A DNA stretch of 64,000 nt from Paludibaculum fermentans. Its GTDB lineage: Bacteria; Acidobacteriota; Terriglobia; Bryobacterales; Bryobacteraceae. The stretch covers positions 2,232,001 to 2,296,000 of the forward strand of contig NZ_CP063849.1 in assembly GCF_015277775.1 (NCBI RefSeq), read 5' to 3'. The position numbers and the translations under genes are program-made. Position 1 is the stretch's first letter, and the number at the start of each line of letters is the position of its first letter. Of the stretch, positions 17,557 through 25,842 are shown piece after piece. The notes under the pieces were generated by a model. That model searched no databases. It was not told the origin of the DNA and was given only the letters and a program-made list of their open reading frames with translations.

Positions 17557-19125
17557 ATGCTGATCTGGAAACTGATTCTTGCCGATCCGGCACGGCGGCT
17601 GGTTGCCCCGCTGCTGTGTCTAACTTTCCTCCTGAGCGTTAGTGCCGCGCTGAGCCATAACGATTTCATGCTGGGCATGGGCAAGGTGATCTTCGCCGCG
17701 CTGTTCGCCGTGAGCGAGGGCCACCGCCGCGCCGGCATCTATCAAATGTCGCTGCCAATACCGGCGCGCACCCTCTGGGCAGCGCGCATGGCAGTGCTGC
17801 TGACACTCTTCTGCGGGCCACAGATCATCATCGTCGCCGTGATGCTGGCGGCCGGGCACCCCTTAGACGCTGCGGCGCAGGGACCTCTGCGTTCGGCCGC
17901 GGCCATGGCACTCGGCCTGATGTGCTGGCAGCTTGTTCAATTCCGGCGGATGGAGTTGTCGCGCGGTTGGGCCATCACCGCAATGATCGCCACGCCCTTG
18001 CTGGCTGTGGCCGCGGCGCTCACTCCGCGATTGGTACCGGGGTGGACTTACCTGCTGGTCGTGGCGTTCACGGCTGTCCTGGCCTGGTGGCACGCCCAGC
18101 GGCTGCCGTTGAACTATGAGACCGCGCCGGATCCAAGCGTCGCGGAGCGGCCGGAGCCAGCCGCGTCCGCCGTGCCGGGGCAACGCCGCGCCTGGCCGCA
18201 ACGCATATTCTGGAATTCCGTGATGGGTTGGCCGTTCTGGCTATTCGTGCCGGTTCTGGTGTTTCAATCCCTGATGGGCAATTGGCCGCTGTCTGCCTTC
18301 TATGCGGTCATCTTCTCCACTGCCTATTGGCGCCGCGTCTCCTGGGTCTTCTCACTGCCTGTCGGCCGCCGAACGCTGTTGGCGTGGCGCGTTGTGCCGG
18401 CCCTCCTGCTGGTCCTGGGCTCGTACTGGCTGGCCTTGTGGGTGCCGTTGGCCCGCGGCGGGCTGGTGACCCAGTTTGGGCGGAACCGTCTCGACGTGCC
18501 GCTGCTGCTTTGGGAGCGATCTCCCAGCGGAGCCGCGCCGGAGATCCGGGCACCGTGGGGCGAGAGCCTGCATTCGCCAGTGGAGCGCATTCTGGGCGGA
18601 TGGTTCTACAATCCCTACGCCGTCTCGGCTCAGTCCAGCGCGCGTTTCCGCAACTGGCAATTCGAACGCGCCACTGAGGCCGTCTATGGCCCGTCCCTCC
18701 CGGTGGCCGAAACGGCAAACCAGGACGCGCCCTGGATTCGCATGCCCAGCGGGAATCTGCTGCACGCGGCGCTGGCCGAGCAGGTGATGCTCATCCTGAT
18801 AGTGCTCTACCTGCAGTGGATCGCGCTGGTGCCGGTCGGCTTCTCCTGGGGCCAGGGCTGGCGGGGCGGGACGTTCGTCCTGCTCATGATTGCTCCCCTG
18901 CTGCCGCTCATCTTCCCGATGCCCTTCTGGAGTGAGTCCGTCACTCATTCGGGCGTGGCTTTGACTCCGTGGGCGGTTCACCTGCTGCCTGCCAACGGAG
19001 CCGTCCTGGCCGGACTGGCCCTCTCGGCCGCCTTGCTGGGATTGTGGCTGATGTTCCAGTTCTTCGAACGCACGGACCTGGCGCAACAGCCCGTGCCGTC
19101 AGGCAATTCGCTACTGGGCATGTAG
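17557..19125 (+). CDS. ABC transporter permease
   Basis: 522 residues with about ten hydrophobic segments (e.g. LVAPLLCLTFLLSVSAAL, MAVLLTLFCGPQIIIVAV, LLAVAAALTPRLVPGW, WPFWLFVPVLVFQSLMG, VLAGLALSAALLGLWLMF). A large hydrophilic loop lies at about residues 295-390, between two membrane halves. It is the only membrane component, so it probably pairs with a dimer of the upstream ATPase. The substrate cannot be inferred. Last gene of the GntR operon. Confidence 0.85.
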   Translation: MLIWKLILADPARRLVAPLLCLTFLLSVSAALSHNDFMLGMGKVIFAALFAVSEGHRRAGIYQMSLPIPARTLWAARMAVLLTLFCGPQIIIVAVMLAAGHPLDAAAQGPLRSAAAMALGLMCWQLVQFRRMELSRGWAITAMIATPLLAVAAALTPRLVPGWTYLLVVAFTAVLAWWHAQRLPLNYETAPDPSVAERPEPAASAVPGQRRAWPQRIFWNSVMGWPFWLFVPVLVFQSLMGNWPLSAFYAVIFSTAYWRRVSWVFSLPVGRRTLLAWRVVPALLLVLGSYWLALWVPLARGGLVTQFGRNRLDVPLLLWERSPSGAAPEIRAPWGESLHSPVERILGGWFYNPYAVSAQSSARFRNWQFERATEAVYGPSLPVAETANQDAPWIRMPSGNLLHAALAEQVMLILIVLYLQWIALVPVGFSWGQGWRGGTFVLLMIAPLLPLIFPMPFWSESVTHSGVALTPWAVHLLPANGAVLAGLALSAALLGLWLMFQFFERTDLAQQPVPSGNSLLGM

Positions 19126-19668
19126 CCAGGGGAAGACGCCGCGGACCAGCCGGCGCTCCAACCGGTTGTGCCGCGAAGGGGAGAGTGGGCGCTCGTGGCC
19201 AGCGGGCGAGGCTCGCTCGCTGCGAGGGAATGCATGCGGAATCTGCCTGAAGATGCTGGAAACGAGAACCATGGCGGTGGGCTCGCGATCGACCGGTTTC
19301 GGTTTCTTGCCGAGAATCTGAGCCGATCTATCAACGCGAGAACTTCGCCCTGCTGCCGCACCGCATGCCGGTGGCTGATAGCTCATCTGCGTGGGAGTGG
19401 TAATTAGGGAGTCATTGAAGAATGGACTGGTTCGCGGTTCCCGTTTGTGGCGGGAGCCCGGTGCGGCCATCCCCGAGGCTCCAGTGCACTCTCGGAATGG
19501 AGAGTCTCGGAGGATTTCAAGGACTCCGGCATCGGCAGAGGCTCCCTTAGGTTTACTGGCGCGGCCCACAGGGCCAGAGTGGGAGTTCCTGACAAAGTTC
19601 CTGACTTAGTTGAGCTGCGGTAGAGCGCCTGCACGTCATTGCCCGCATCACGGCTCAGGACCGTGGAT
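19126..19668. other. Gene-free stretch before the first island element
   Basis: About 540 bp after the ABC operon with no supportable gene or clear terminator. Base composition and codon signal drop here, marking the left edge of the accessory region that runs to about 25.8 kb. Confidence 0.4.
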
Positions 19669-19957
19669 GGTGGACGTCCTCGTCTGTCACGCTCGCTTTC
19701 TTCCGCAGATATTCAATACCGGAATCTCCAGAATTCCAATATCGGAAGCCTTACCAGACCTGAGTGATCCAAACTGACGGGGTGCTGTTCTCAGCAGCCG
19801 AAGTCCTGGCGAGGGAGCAGCCGCCATGCGAGCTTCTTGCCGGCATATTCGCACAGTTCGTGGTAGACAACCTGAGGAAGCCTCGCCTGTCATTCATTAC
19901 CGTCGAGAATGGATGCTTTTGCGGCATTTCGCGAAGCGACAGACCAGGACGTCCCCC
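19669..19957. mobile_element. 289-bp non-coding element with terminal inverted repeats, copy 1
   Basis: It begins GGTGGACGTCCTCGTCTGTCAC and ends GCGACAGACCAGGACGTCCCCC, so the ends are inverted repeats of about 20 bp. The second copy (20949-21237) has the same length and closely similar sequence throughout, including GATATTCAATACCGG and GAATTCCAATATC. There is no ORF inside. Equal length, TIRs and dispersal fit a miniature (MITE-like) element moved by a transposase encoded elsewhere. Confidence 0.75.
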
Positions 19958-19998
19958 GTGCCGTCCCCCGTGCCCCCGTACTGCCGGCGATTCGCCAA

Positions 19999-20019
19999 AT
20001 GACAGGACGTCCCCCGTGC
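19999..20019. repeat. Isolated element end
   Basis: ATGACAGGACGTCCCCCGTGC resembles the right terminus of the 289-bp elements (GACAGACCAGGACGTCCCCCGTGC). It lies 42 bp beyond copy 1, with a further GTCCCCCGTGC at about 19961. It looks like the remnant end of another insertion of the same family. Confidence 0.5.
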
Positions 20020-20057
20020 TGCGTACGTGCTAAGATCTCCCGGAGGCTAGGATCGCC

Positions 20058-20522
20058 ATGGCTTTCGTATCTGACTCCAGACACCGCGCTCGATACGCCG
20101 TCTCTCCCGCCGCAGATAAGCAGATTGCCGATATCAAGATCCTGTTGGAGGCCATACGCATTCTGCCGATATGCACGCCCATGAAAAGGAGAATGTTGGT
20201 TCATGCAATTTGGGAGGTGGCCTTTGCGACTGGAAACACTCAGCGGGCGTTCATGGGGCGGTACCGGAGCGAGGCCGTAGTCAATCAGCCAGGGATGAAG
20301 ATTCAGCGTGACCACATCTACAAGAAAGAAGCGCTCGTTCAGGAGTTGCTTGGCCCATCGCCAAACCTTGACGAGATCCTCGACCACGCTCATTGCTGTG
20401 TTGTAACTGAGGAAGAACACAAACGGCTTGGCCATGTAGACGACGCAATCGACGGCTGGGAGAGGTACCGTGCGGCAGGTATCACGGTCTACGACATGGT
20501 TGACGAGACAAGCATCGTTTAG
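20058..20522 (+). CDS. Hypothetical protein with HNH-like pattern
   Basis: 154 residues from ATG 20058. The C-terminal half reads IQRDHIYKKEALVQELL, then HAHCCVVTEEEHKRLG. A DH, a C and a closing EH at these spacings resemble HNH endonuclease-type proteins, but the central Asn/His box is not clear and no CXXC zinc knuckles are seen. The N-terminus is helical. It lies between the two 289-bp elements, so it may be island cargo. The HNH assignment is tentative. Confidence 0.55.
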   Translation: MAFVSDSRHRARYAVSPAADKQIADIKILLEAIRILPICTPMKRRMLVHAIWEVAFATGNTQRAFMGRYRSEAVVNQPGMKIQRDHIYKKEALVQELLGPSPNLDEILDHAHCCVVTEEEHKRLGHVDDAIDGWERYRAAGITVYDMVDETSIV

Positions 20523-20533
20523 GCGGGCACGGC

Positions 20534-20920
20534 TCACATCGCGGAGGCCGCATGGATCACCTGAAGATGCCAGTCTCGCTCTTGCCGCAGAGGATTGAGT
20601 ATCCGCTCGTGCTCTTCGGGACTCAGTCTCATTTTCTGAACCCGTCGAATCATGACGTCCAGTTCGATCCGGCGCGCACGCGCCAATTTCATTATGAGGG
20701 CGTAGTCGCCAACATCCTTGCAGTTCTCATACGCTCGCCGGATGTCCTCCAGTTTTTGTTTCTCCTCGCGGAGGAGGGCGTCACCAGCAGATTCAACAAC
20801 AGGAGCAACTGGTGCTGTACTGCTGGCGGAATCCGAAACCGGCGTTGATGGAACCGACGATGAGCACGCAGTCATCATTAGGGCGAGAGCGCCCATCAGA
20901 ACAACGGAAACGCGAAGCAC
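20534..20920 (-). CDS. Small lipoprotein
   Basis: 128 residues from GTG 20920, giving a short signal (LRVSVVLMGALALMMTAC) with a lipobox ending at Cys. A Ser/Pro/Ala linker follows (SSSVPSTPVSDSASST), then a charged helical region (LLREEKQKLEDIRRAYENC, LARARRIELDVMIRRVQKM). It should be an outer- or inner-membrane-anchored protein of unknown role. The open frame extends upstream to 21289, but that part is the 289-bp element whose edge lies 29 bp before the GTG. The element therefore forms the promoter region. Confidence 0.65.
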   Translation of the reverse strand: MLRVSVVLMGALALMMTACSSSVPSTPVSDSASSTAPVAPVVESAGDALLREEKQKLEDIRRAYENCKDVGDYALIMKLARARRIELDVMIRRVQKMRLSPEEHERILNPLRQERDWHLQVIHAASAM

Positions 20921-20948
20921 AATCAGAGTATAGAAGCTATCAGAGAAA

Positions 20949-21237
20949 GGTGGACGTCCTGGTCTGTCACGCTCGCTTTCTTCGCGGATATTCAATACCG
21001 GAATCTCCAGAATTCCAATATCTGAGGCTTTGCAAGACCTGAGCGCCTCAGGCTGGCGGGATGCTGTTCTGAGCAACAGCAGTCCAGGCTGGTGGCAGCC
21101 GCCATGCGGACTTCTTGTCGGGAAATGCGCGCAGACGCTCCAAGCTGCCTTTGGCAAGACCAAAGGATCATTCAGAACTGCTGAAAATGGGTACCTTTGC
21201 GGCATTTCGCAGAGTGACAGACCAGGACGTCCCTCGT
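20949..21237. mobile_element. 289-bp non-coding element with terminal inverted repeats, copy 2
   Basis: Ends GGTGGACGTCCTGGTCTGTCAC and GTGACAGACCAGGACGTCCCTC share a perfect 19-bp inverted repeat (GGACGTCCTGGTCTGTCAC). Length matches copy 1 exactly and both copies have the same orientation. It lies directly upstream of the lipoprotein gene. Confidence 0.8.
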
Positions 21238-21468
21238 GCTGATGCCTAATGCCACGTGCCGGACGGTGCATGCCGCTGTCGCGGTTCACCAGATCCCTCC
21301 ACTAGATTAAATGGGGAGGCCAATTTTAAGCCTATCCCGGAACCGATTGTGAATATAATGATTGCTGGTCTGTGATGCAGTTCGTGGAGGCACATCCGTG
21401 GGCCCCGGTGGACCAAGGTCAGACGGATTGGCAACTAGGCAGCCAAACACAGGCGATTGGAATCACGT

Positions 21469-22119
21469 GTGGACACCTCAATTCAGTTGATGCGGCTCGG
21501 CTTCGATGGAAAGTGGTCCGCTGAGGAGCTCGGCCAAGCGCTGATCAGCATTGCAGATCTCTACAATTTGCGTCTATTCCTGGAGTACCAGCGAGAAGAG
21601 TTCCTCGAGCGCGAGCGCGCCTATGAGGAGCTACTACTCCCACCATCCGTCCGGACTCGTTGGAGGCGCGAGCTATCGTTTCTTGGGCCGCTGGGTCGTG
21701 TTTCAAGTCTTGGTTTCATTCCCCAATCACTTGATGGAGCCGAGTGGGCGCGGCTATTCGTACCAGAGGAACGATTGCAAATCCGAAGGATCAGCTACGC
21801 TTCTCCGGGCTTCAGCGATTTGGCCGGAATTGGGACAGTTGTTGGCCACCTCAAGGACTTCATTCTCAAACTCGTCGAACGACGCGACCTCCGTACGCAG
21901 CGAGAATTGAATGATGAGCGAGCGGCTCTGGAGAACGAACGCATGCGGATTGAAAACGCACGGAACTTCGTGGCCCTTGGCAAAGACCTCGGTTACTCGG
22001 AAATGGAACTCCGGGTGCTTGTGGCCTATGTAGATAGGAAGCAAGAACCACTTGTCCGCCTCGCTGACAAGCAGAAACTGAGTAGTGTATCGACACCGGA
22101 GTCGAGCAATGAAGAATAG
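21469..22119 (+). CDS. Hypothetical helical protein paired with TIR protein
   Basis: 216 residues from GTG 21469 (TTG 21457 possible). Not assigned to a family. Residues about 1-110 look like a mixed domain (DTSIQLMRLGFDGKWSAEEL, IADLYNLRLFLEYQREEF). RRISYASPGFSDLAGIGTVV follows, then a long charged helix (RTQRELNDERAALENERMRI) and a helical tail. The segment 'SPG..DL.GIG' followed by a coiled coil recurs in proteins next to predicted defence effectors. Only 22 bp separate it from the TIR gene, so the two form an operon. An adaptor or sensor role is inference. Confidence 0.6.
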   Translation: MDTSIQLMRLGFDGKWSAEELGQALISIADLYNLRLFLEYQREEFLERERAYEELLLPPSVRTRWRRELSFLGPLGRVSSLGFIPQSLDGAEWARLFVPEERLQIRRISYASPGFSDLAGIGTVVGHLKDFILKLVERRDLRTQRELNDERAALENERMRIENARNFVALGKDLGYSEMELRVLVAYVDRKQEPLVRLADKQKLSSVSTPESSNEE

Positions 22120-22141
22120 GACCTGAAACTGGGGAGAAGAC

Positions 22142-23227
22142 ATGGCTGAATCCGACAAGTCGAAGACTGCCGACGCCGAGCTCTTGCAGGTGAGTGGGTC
22201 CACGCCCCTCGTCTTTATAAGCCACGACGCCCGAGATGCTGAATTGGCCGAAGCGTTCAGCAAACTACTTAAGAGTGTCAGTGCCGGAATGATCAAAACA
22301 TTTCGATCTTCCGACAAGAAGGGAACCGAAGGGATCGACTTCGGCGAGGAGTGGTACAAGCGGCTGATGACCCAGTTGCAGTCCACGTCGGATGTAGTGT
22401 GCCTCTTCACCGAGCGTAGCCTTGACCGCCCATGGATTCTCTTTGAGGCCGGAGTGGCTAAGGGAAAGCTAAGCACACCCGTTCTCGGCGTAGCGCTTGG
22501 AGTTCCTCTAGCCCGCGTGAGTGCCGGCCCTTTCTATCAATTCATGAACATGGATGACAGCGAAGCGGACCTCACGAAGCTCGTGAATCAGCTTGCGCGG
22601 CGGGTCCCGAACCTCGAGCTCGATACCGATGTAGTGACGAGCCAAGTGGCTAATTTCAAAGCCACTGAAGCGGCAATTCTCAAGAAGCTCTCATCGGGAA
22701 ACGCGAAGTCAGAAGCGCAAGTAGATGTTGATGAGAGCGCTGTAGCGAAGCTGGCGGAGGAGATGAAGGCTTTGCCATCGAGGGTAGCGGAGCGCTTAGC
22801 TGAGGTGGGCGATCCATTCAGACGCCGCAGGTTACGGCGATTCCACCCGATGATGTTCGAGGAGTTGATGCACATGTCTGGCGAACCGGGCGATCCTGTC
22901 GCAATCCTCATGGCGGCCAGTGTCGTTCGTGAAGACGTGCCATGGCTATACGAATTAGCTATGGAGGCTTACAGGGCGGTGAAGGCCGAGGACACTGAAG
23001 CAGTCGAGCGCGAGATGAAGCGACTGCGCCGATTCGCGGACGTGATGGCGCATGGACCATTCATGGAGGAGCTTGGATTTGGGAGTAAAGAAACTCACAT
23101 GCTCGCGATGGAGTTTCCGCGGGTACTAGAGCATATGTTGATGCGAACGCTCGAGATGCGCAAGTCGCAACGGCCCTTGCGGCGGAGGTCCCAGAAGGCC
23201 CGGATGGAGACGGAATCCGGCAAGTGA
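22142..23227 (+). CDS. TIR-domain protein (probable NADase-type effector)
   Basis: 361 residues from ATG 22142 with GGGGAGA upstream. Residues about 20-150 are a bacterial TIR-like domain: PLVFISHDARDAELAEAF, then FGEEWYKRLMTQLQSTSDVV, then CLFTERSLDRPWILFEAGVA. The Glu in the WILFEAG stretch is at the position of the catalytic Glu of NAD-cleaving TIR domains. A linker with SNAKSEAQ-like charge leads to an alpha-helical C-terminal domain (MFEELMHMSGEPGDPVAIL, FADVMAHGPFMEELGF) that may sense or oligomerise. TIR effectors act in antiphage abortive infection by depleting NAD. The paired upstream gene supports a two-gene defence module. Confidence 0.8.
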   Translation: MAESDKSKTADAELLQVSGSTPLVFISHDARDAELAEAFSKLLKSVSAGMIKTFRSSDKKGTEGIDFGEEWYKRLMTQLQSTSDVVCLFTERSLDRPWILFEAGVAKGKLSTPVLGVALGVPLARVSAGPFYQFMNMDDSEADLTKLVNQLARRVPNLELDTDVVTSQVANFKATEAAILKKLSSGNAKSEAQVDVDESAVAKLAEEMKALPSRVAERLAEVGDPFRRRRLRRFHPMMFEELMHMSGEPGDPVAILMAASVVREDVPWLYELAMEAYRAVKAEDTEAVEREMKRLRRFADVMAHGPFMEELGFGSKETHMLAMEFPRVLEHMLMRTLEMRKSQRPLRRRSQKARMETESGK

Positions 23228-23377
23228 AATGTGCTACATGCATGCAGTGGAGTCGGATGGCTAATCCACCGGCCAAGCCGTGTTTCGTTCCCAATGTCAT
23301 TCCGACATACTCTCAGGCAGATGGACATCTGTGAGGTAACCTAGTGCAGTGGATTGTGATGGAGAAGAGGGCGATAG

Positions 23378-23539
23378 ATGGAACCAGAGAAGAAACCCCT
23401 CTTTCCTGAGGGCCGGAACGCCCATCGCGAGCGCTCAATCCGTCGGATGCTGAAGCGGCGACTCAAAGCCGCAGGTCCGCCCGGCATCTACGCCGAGCGC
23501 GGCCTCCAGGTAACTGGGGCTACGGATCTTCTGGATTAG
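23378..23539 (+). CDS. Possible small basic protein (53 aa)
   Basis: ATG 23378 is preceded by GGAGAAGAGG, a plausible ribosome binding site. The product (MEPEKKPLFPEGRNAHRE, RSIRRMLKRRLKAAGPPG) is strongly basic and ends at TAG 23539. No family recognised. It lies between the TIR and nuclease genes on the same strand. It may be a real small island gene or the 5' remnant of a longer one. Confidence 0.35.
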   Translation: MEPEKKPLFPEGRNAHRERSIRRMLKRRLKAAGPPGIYAERGLQVTGATDLLD

Positions 23540-23652
23540 AATGTGCGCCCGGAAGACATTCTCCATCGTTTGGGATCCGCAAATCCAACGACGACGTGGG
23601 TTTACGAGTAATTGCATAAAGCACACCACGCACAATATTATTGAATGAATGT

Positions 23653-23664
23653 TGATATATATCA
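23653..23664. promoter_or_regulatory. Palindrome upstream of the Mrr-type nuclease
   Basis: TGATATATATCA is a perfect 12-bp palindrome ending 9 bases before the ATG at 23674, in a locally AT-rich stretch. It is well placed for an operator, or simply a promoter -10 region. No ribosome binding site precedes the gene. Confidence 0.45.
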
Positions 23665-23673
23665 GCAACTGCT

Positions 23674-24534
23674 ATGTCTGACCTTACGTTCTTCGAGAAG
23701 CAGAAGTTTGAAAAAGTCTTGGGTATGGGAAGTGGGTATGTCCTTAGTTTCAGCGACAGGACATTCGCCCAGTTCGTTCTTGAAAGCACAGGGCTGGACA
23801 TCGAAGAGGACGAGTATCACGTCAACGGCCGATCTAAGGCGAAGCGCCTTCGAACCTTCTGGCAGATTCAGCCCAATGCTGTTGTCGGAAAACTGCTCTG
23901 CGATCTCCTCAACTACAGTGAGGATAAAGGCGCGCAGGCCCAGATTTGCAGATTGATCGCGGGGCGGCTTCTCGCTGGTGAACCTGCGACTAAGAGACAG
24001 AACGCCAGCGCGCCAACACCGCAGACTCAGCCTATAGGCCACGCTCAGCATGACCGGTTCGCTACGCTCTTGCGGGACTTGATGAAGCTTCAACCCCACC
24101 CGAGGGGATTTGCTTTTGAGAAGTTTCTCGATGAGGTGTTCGCGACCTTCGACCTGGCACCTCGTCGGTCATTCCGGTTGGTCGGTGAGCAAATAGATGG
24201 CAGCTTTCACCTTGCCAACGAAACCTATCTGGTCGAGGCGAAATGGCAGGATCAGCAGATCGGGAATCGAGAGCTTCAGAGTTTCGCCGGTGCGGTCCGC
24301 ACAAAATCAGCATGGGCACGAGGCTTGTATGTAAGCTACTCAGGATTCACGGAAGATGGATTAATTGCGTTTGGGCGCGGAGATGCCACCCGAATTATCT
24401 GCATCGACGGATTTGAGCTGTGGCAGATTTTCAATCGCAATCTGAGTCTGACCGACGTGCTAACGCTTAAGACCAGACGCGCTGCGGAAACTGGGCGAGC
24501 ATATTTCCCAGTGCGTGAGCTTTATGAGCTGTGA
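23674..24534 (+). CDS. Mrr-type restriction endonuclease-like protein
   Basis: 286 residues. The C-terminal half carries a PD-(D/E)XK nuclease of the Mrr group: GFAFEKFLDEVFATF, GEQIDGSFHL, and YLVEAKWQDQQIGNREL with catalytic Asp and E-x-K, then RGLYVSYSGFTEDGL. The N-terminal about 100 residues (VLSFSDRTFAQFVLESTGLD, NGRSKAKRLRTFW) form a helical domain of a kind often found at the N-terminus of defence effectors. Mrr enzymes usually cut modified DNA. No methyltransferase is adjacent, which fits a modification-dependent or abortive-infection role. Its lower GC than neighbours suggests transfer. Confidence 0.82.
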   Translation: MSDLTFFEKQKFEKVLGMGSGYVLSFSDRTFAQFVLESTGLDIEEDEYHVNGRSKAKRLRTFWQIQPNAVVGKLLCDLLNYSEDKGAQAQICRLIAGRLLAGEPATKRQNASAPTPQTQPIGHAQHDRFATLLRDLMKLQPHPRGFAFEKFLDEVFATFDLAPRRSFRLVGEQIDGSFHLANETYLVEAKWQDQQIGNRELQSFAGAVRTKSAWARGLYVSYSGFTEDGLIAFGRGDATRIICIDGFELWQIFNRNLSLTDVLTLKTRRAAETGRAYFPVRELYEL

Positions 24535-24701
24535 CTGCGGATTCTGAGCGATGCCGATTATCGGTCTGATCCCTATCTGATCACGATTCCGCGATGAGGC
24601 CGAGCCCCACCGGCTAGCGTCGAGCCGACGTCGGCTCTTCGCATCGGACCGCGCCGGACCATCGAACCCGCGGTCCGCAGATCCTCCTACAGGAGATTCG
24701 G

Positions 24702-24968
24702 TTGCCGCAGGTGAGTCGGCCTTTGAATCAGTTGAAAATCGTCCTGCGATTGGTCGCCCAGGGGGGGCTCAACCATCGCCATATCGCTGCCAGTTACGCC
24801 GTCGGGCAAGCCACAGGTTCGGACCAGTTCTTACGAGCCCGAGCCCCTGGGCATCGAGACGAGAACATTCCCGGCTGGCGGGACGAGGATTGCTTGCCCC
24901 CGTTGGTGGCATCACCGCACGCCAGTACCCCGTTTGGGATTGGAACTCGTAATGTCCCGTTTCCTTGA
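24702..24968 (+). pseudogene. IS21-family istA transposase remnant (N-terminus)
   Basis: The frame from TTG 24702 reads RPLNQLKIVLRLVAQGGLNH, then RHIAASYAVGQATGSDQFL. This follows the N-terminal helix-turn-helix of IstA (K-VLRL, GLS-R-IA, G---TV-DYL). Similarity fades after about 24900 and the catalytic DDE domain is absent. It is a truncated transposase fragment near the right edge of the accessory island. Confidence 0.6.
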
Positions 24969-25391
24969 ACCTTTCCACGTTAGTTGCCGTATACTTCCAG
25001 TGAGGGTAAACCCCTCCGGAGGTGAAACATGAACCAGCTGACAAGCTGGCTAGTGCCTAGCTTCCGTCTCCGATTGTGCAGGTAGTGCCACGAAAGTTTC
25101 AAGTCGCGCCAGGGTACGGCTGAGAGCGCTATCTGCCGGTGAGTCTCGCGAGACACCGCACTCCTGAGGGGGCACCCAATGGAGCCAATTGGAAACCTGG
25201 TCGTCGGAATGCCTTGAACCAACCCGAAATGGGAAGGTGATGGATTGGCATAATCCTTGAATGAGGATGAAGTTCCGCCGTCAAGGGGTGGCTCGGAAGC
25301 GAAAGGTACCGGCAACTGCTGTTGTGGCGGGAGCCTACGAACACTGAACTGTGTTCTACCCATAAAACGTGCCAGGCCACCCTGAAATCAA
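24969..25391. other. Non-coding stretch, possibly structured
   Basis: About 420 bp with no convincing gene. It contains many short GC hairpin-prone segments (for example ACCAGCTGACAAGCTGG, TCTCGCGAGA, GGCATAATCCTTGAATGAGGATGAAG). The texture recalls the 5' structured domain of a group II intron, but no GTGYG boundary, domain V or reverse-transcriptase ORF was found, so no call is made. Confidence 0.3.
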
Positions 25392-25625
25392 CTAATCTCC
25401 CCCAATGAAAAACTCTGGCCCCAACCGCGTAGCGTGAGCCCGCGCCATAGCCTCCTCTGACATCGATTCTGTCATGGGCAGAACGTAAGGTGCGAACATT
25501 GGCTTCAGCATTGCCATCCGCTGCCGGCGCGTGATTTCGCCCCGCAACGCCAACTGGTGTGCCTTGTGCATTAGCCGATCGAGGATCGAGTCGGCTATCG
25601 TCATCTCATCGCGGGGCTACGCGTC
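25392..25625 (-). pseudogene. IS21-family istB remnant (C-terminus)
   Basis: Reading on the minus strand gives DEMTIADSILDRLMHKAHQLALRGE, in line with the IstB ATPase C-terminus (IADAILDRLVHNAHRI-L-GES). An in-frame TAG lies just upstream at about 25632, and the Walker motifs are absent. The downstream sequence (ITRRQRMAMLKPMFAPYVLP) is not IstB-like. It faces the istA remnant, so the two come from separate or rearranged insertions. Confidence 0.55.
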
Positions 25626-25842
25626 CCATCTCGCCCTCCGGCACCCAATTCGGATTTTGCTGTATGATAGTCTCGTCCAGTCAACTGACATGGCAATTCT
25701 GGACAGTTGTAACCCGCCAGGGCCAGGACGCCAGCAATGGCGGAGCCTCGCCTTTGCTGAAAATCATTCCGTTCTCCGCCGGCCCGCGGTCCCTCTTATC
25801 GCCGCGCGGCGGAGGCTATGAAGGCATTCATCAGGAGCGAAT

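Noticed and set aside
24985..25385. Possible group II intron 5' domain
   Set aside because: Hairpin-rich texture only. No GTGYG start, no domain V hairpin and no reverse transcriptase were found in the window.
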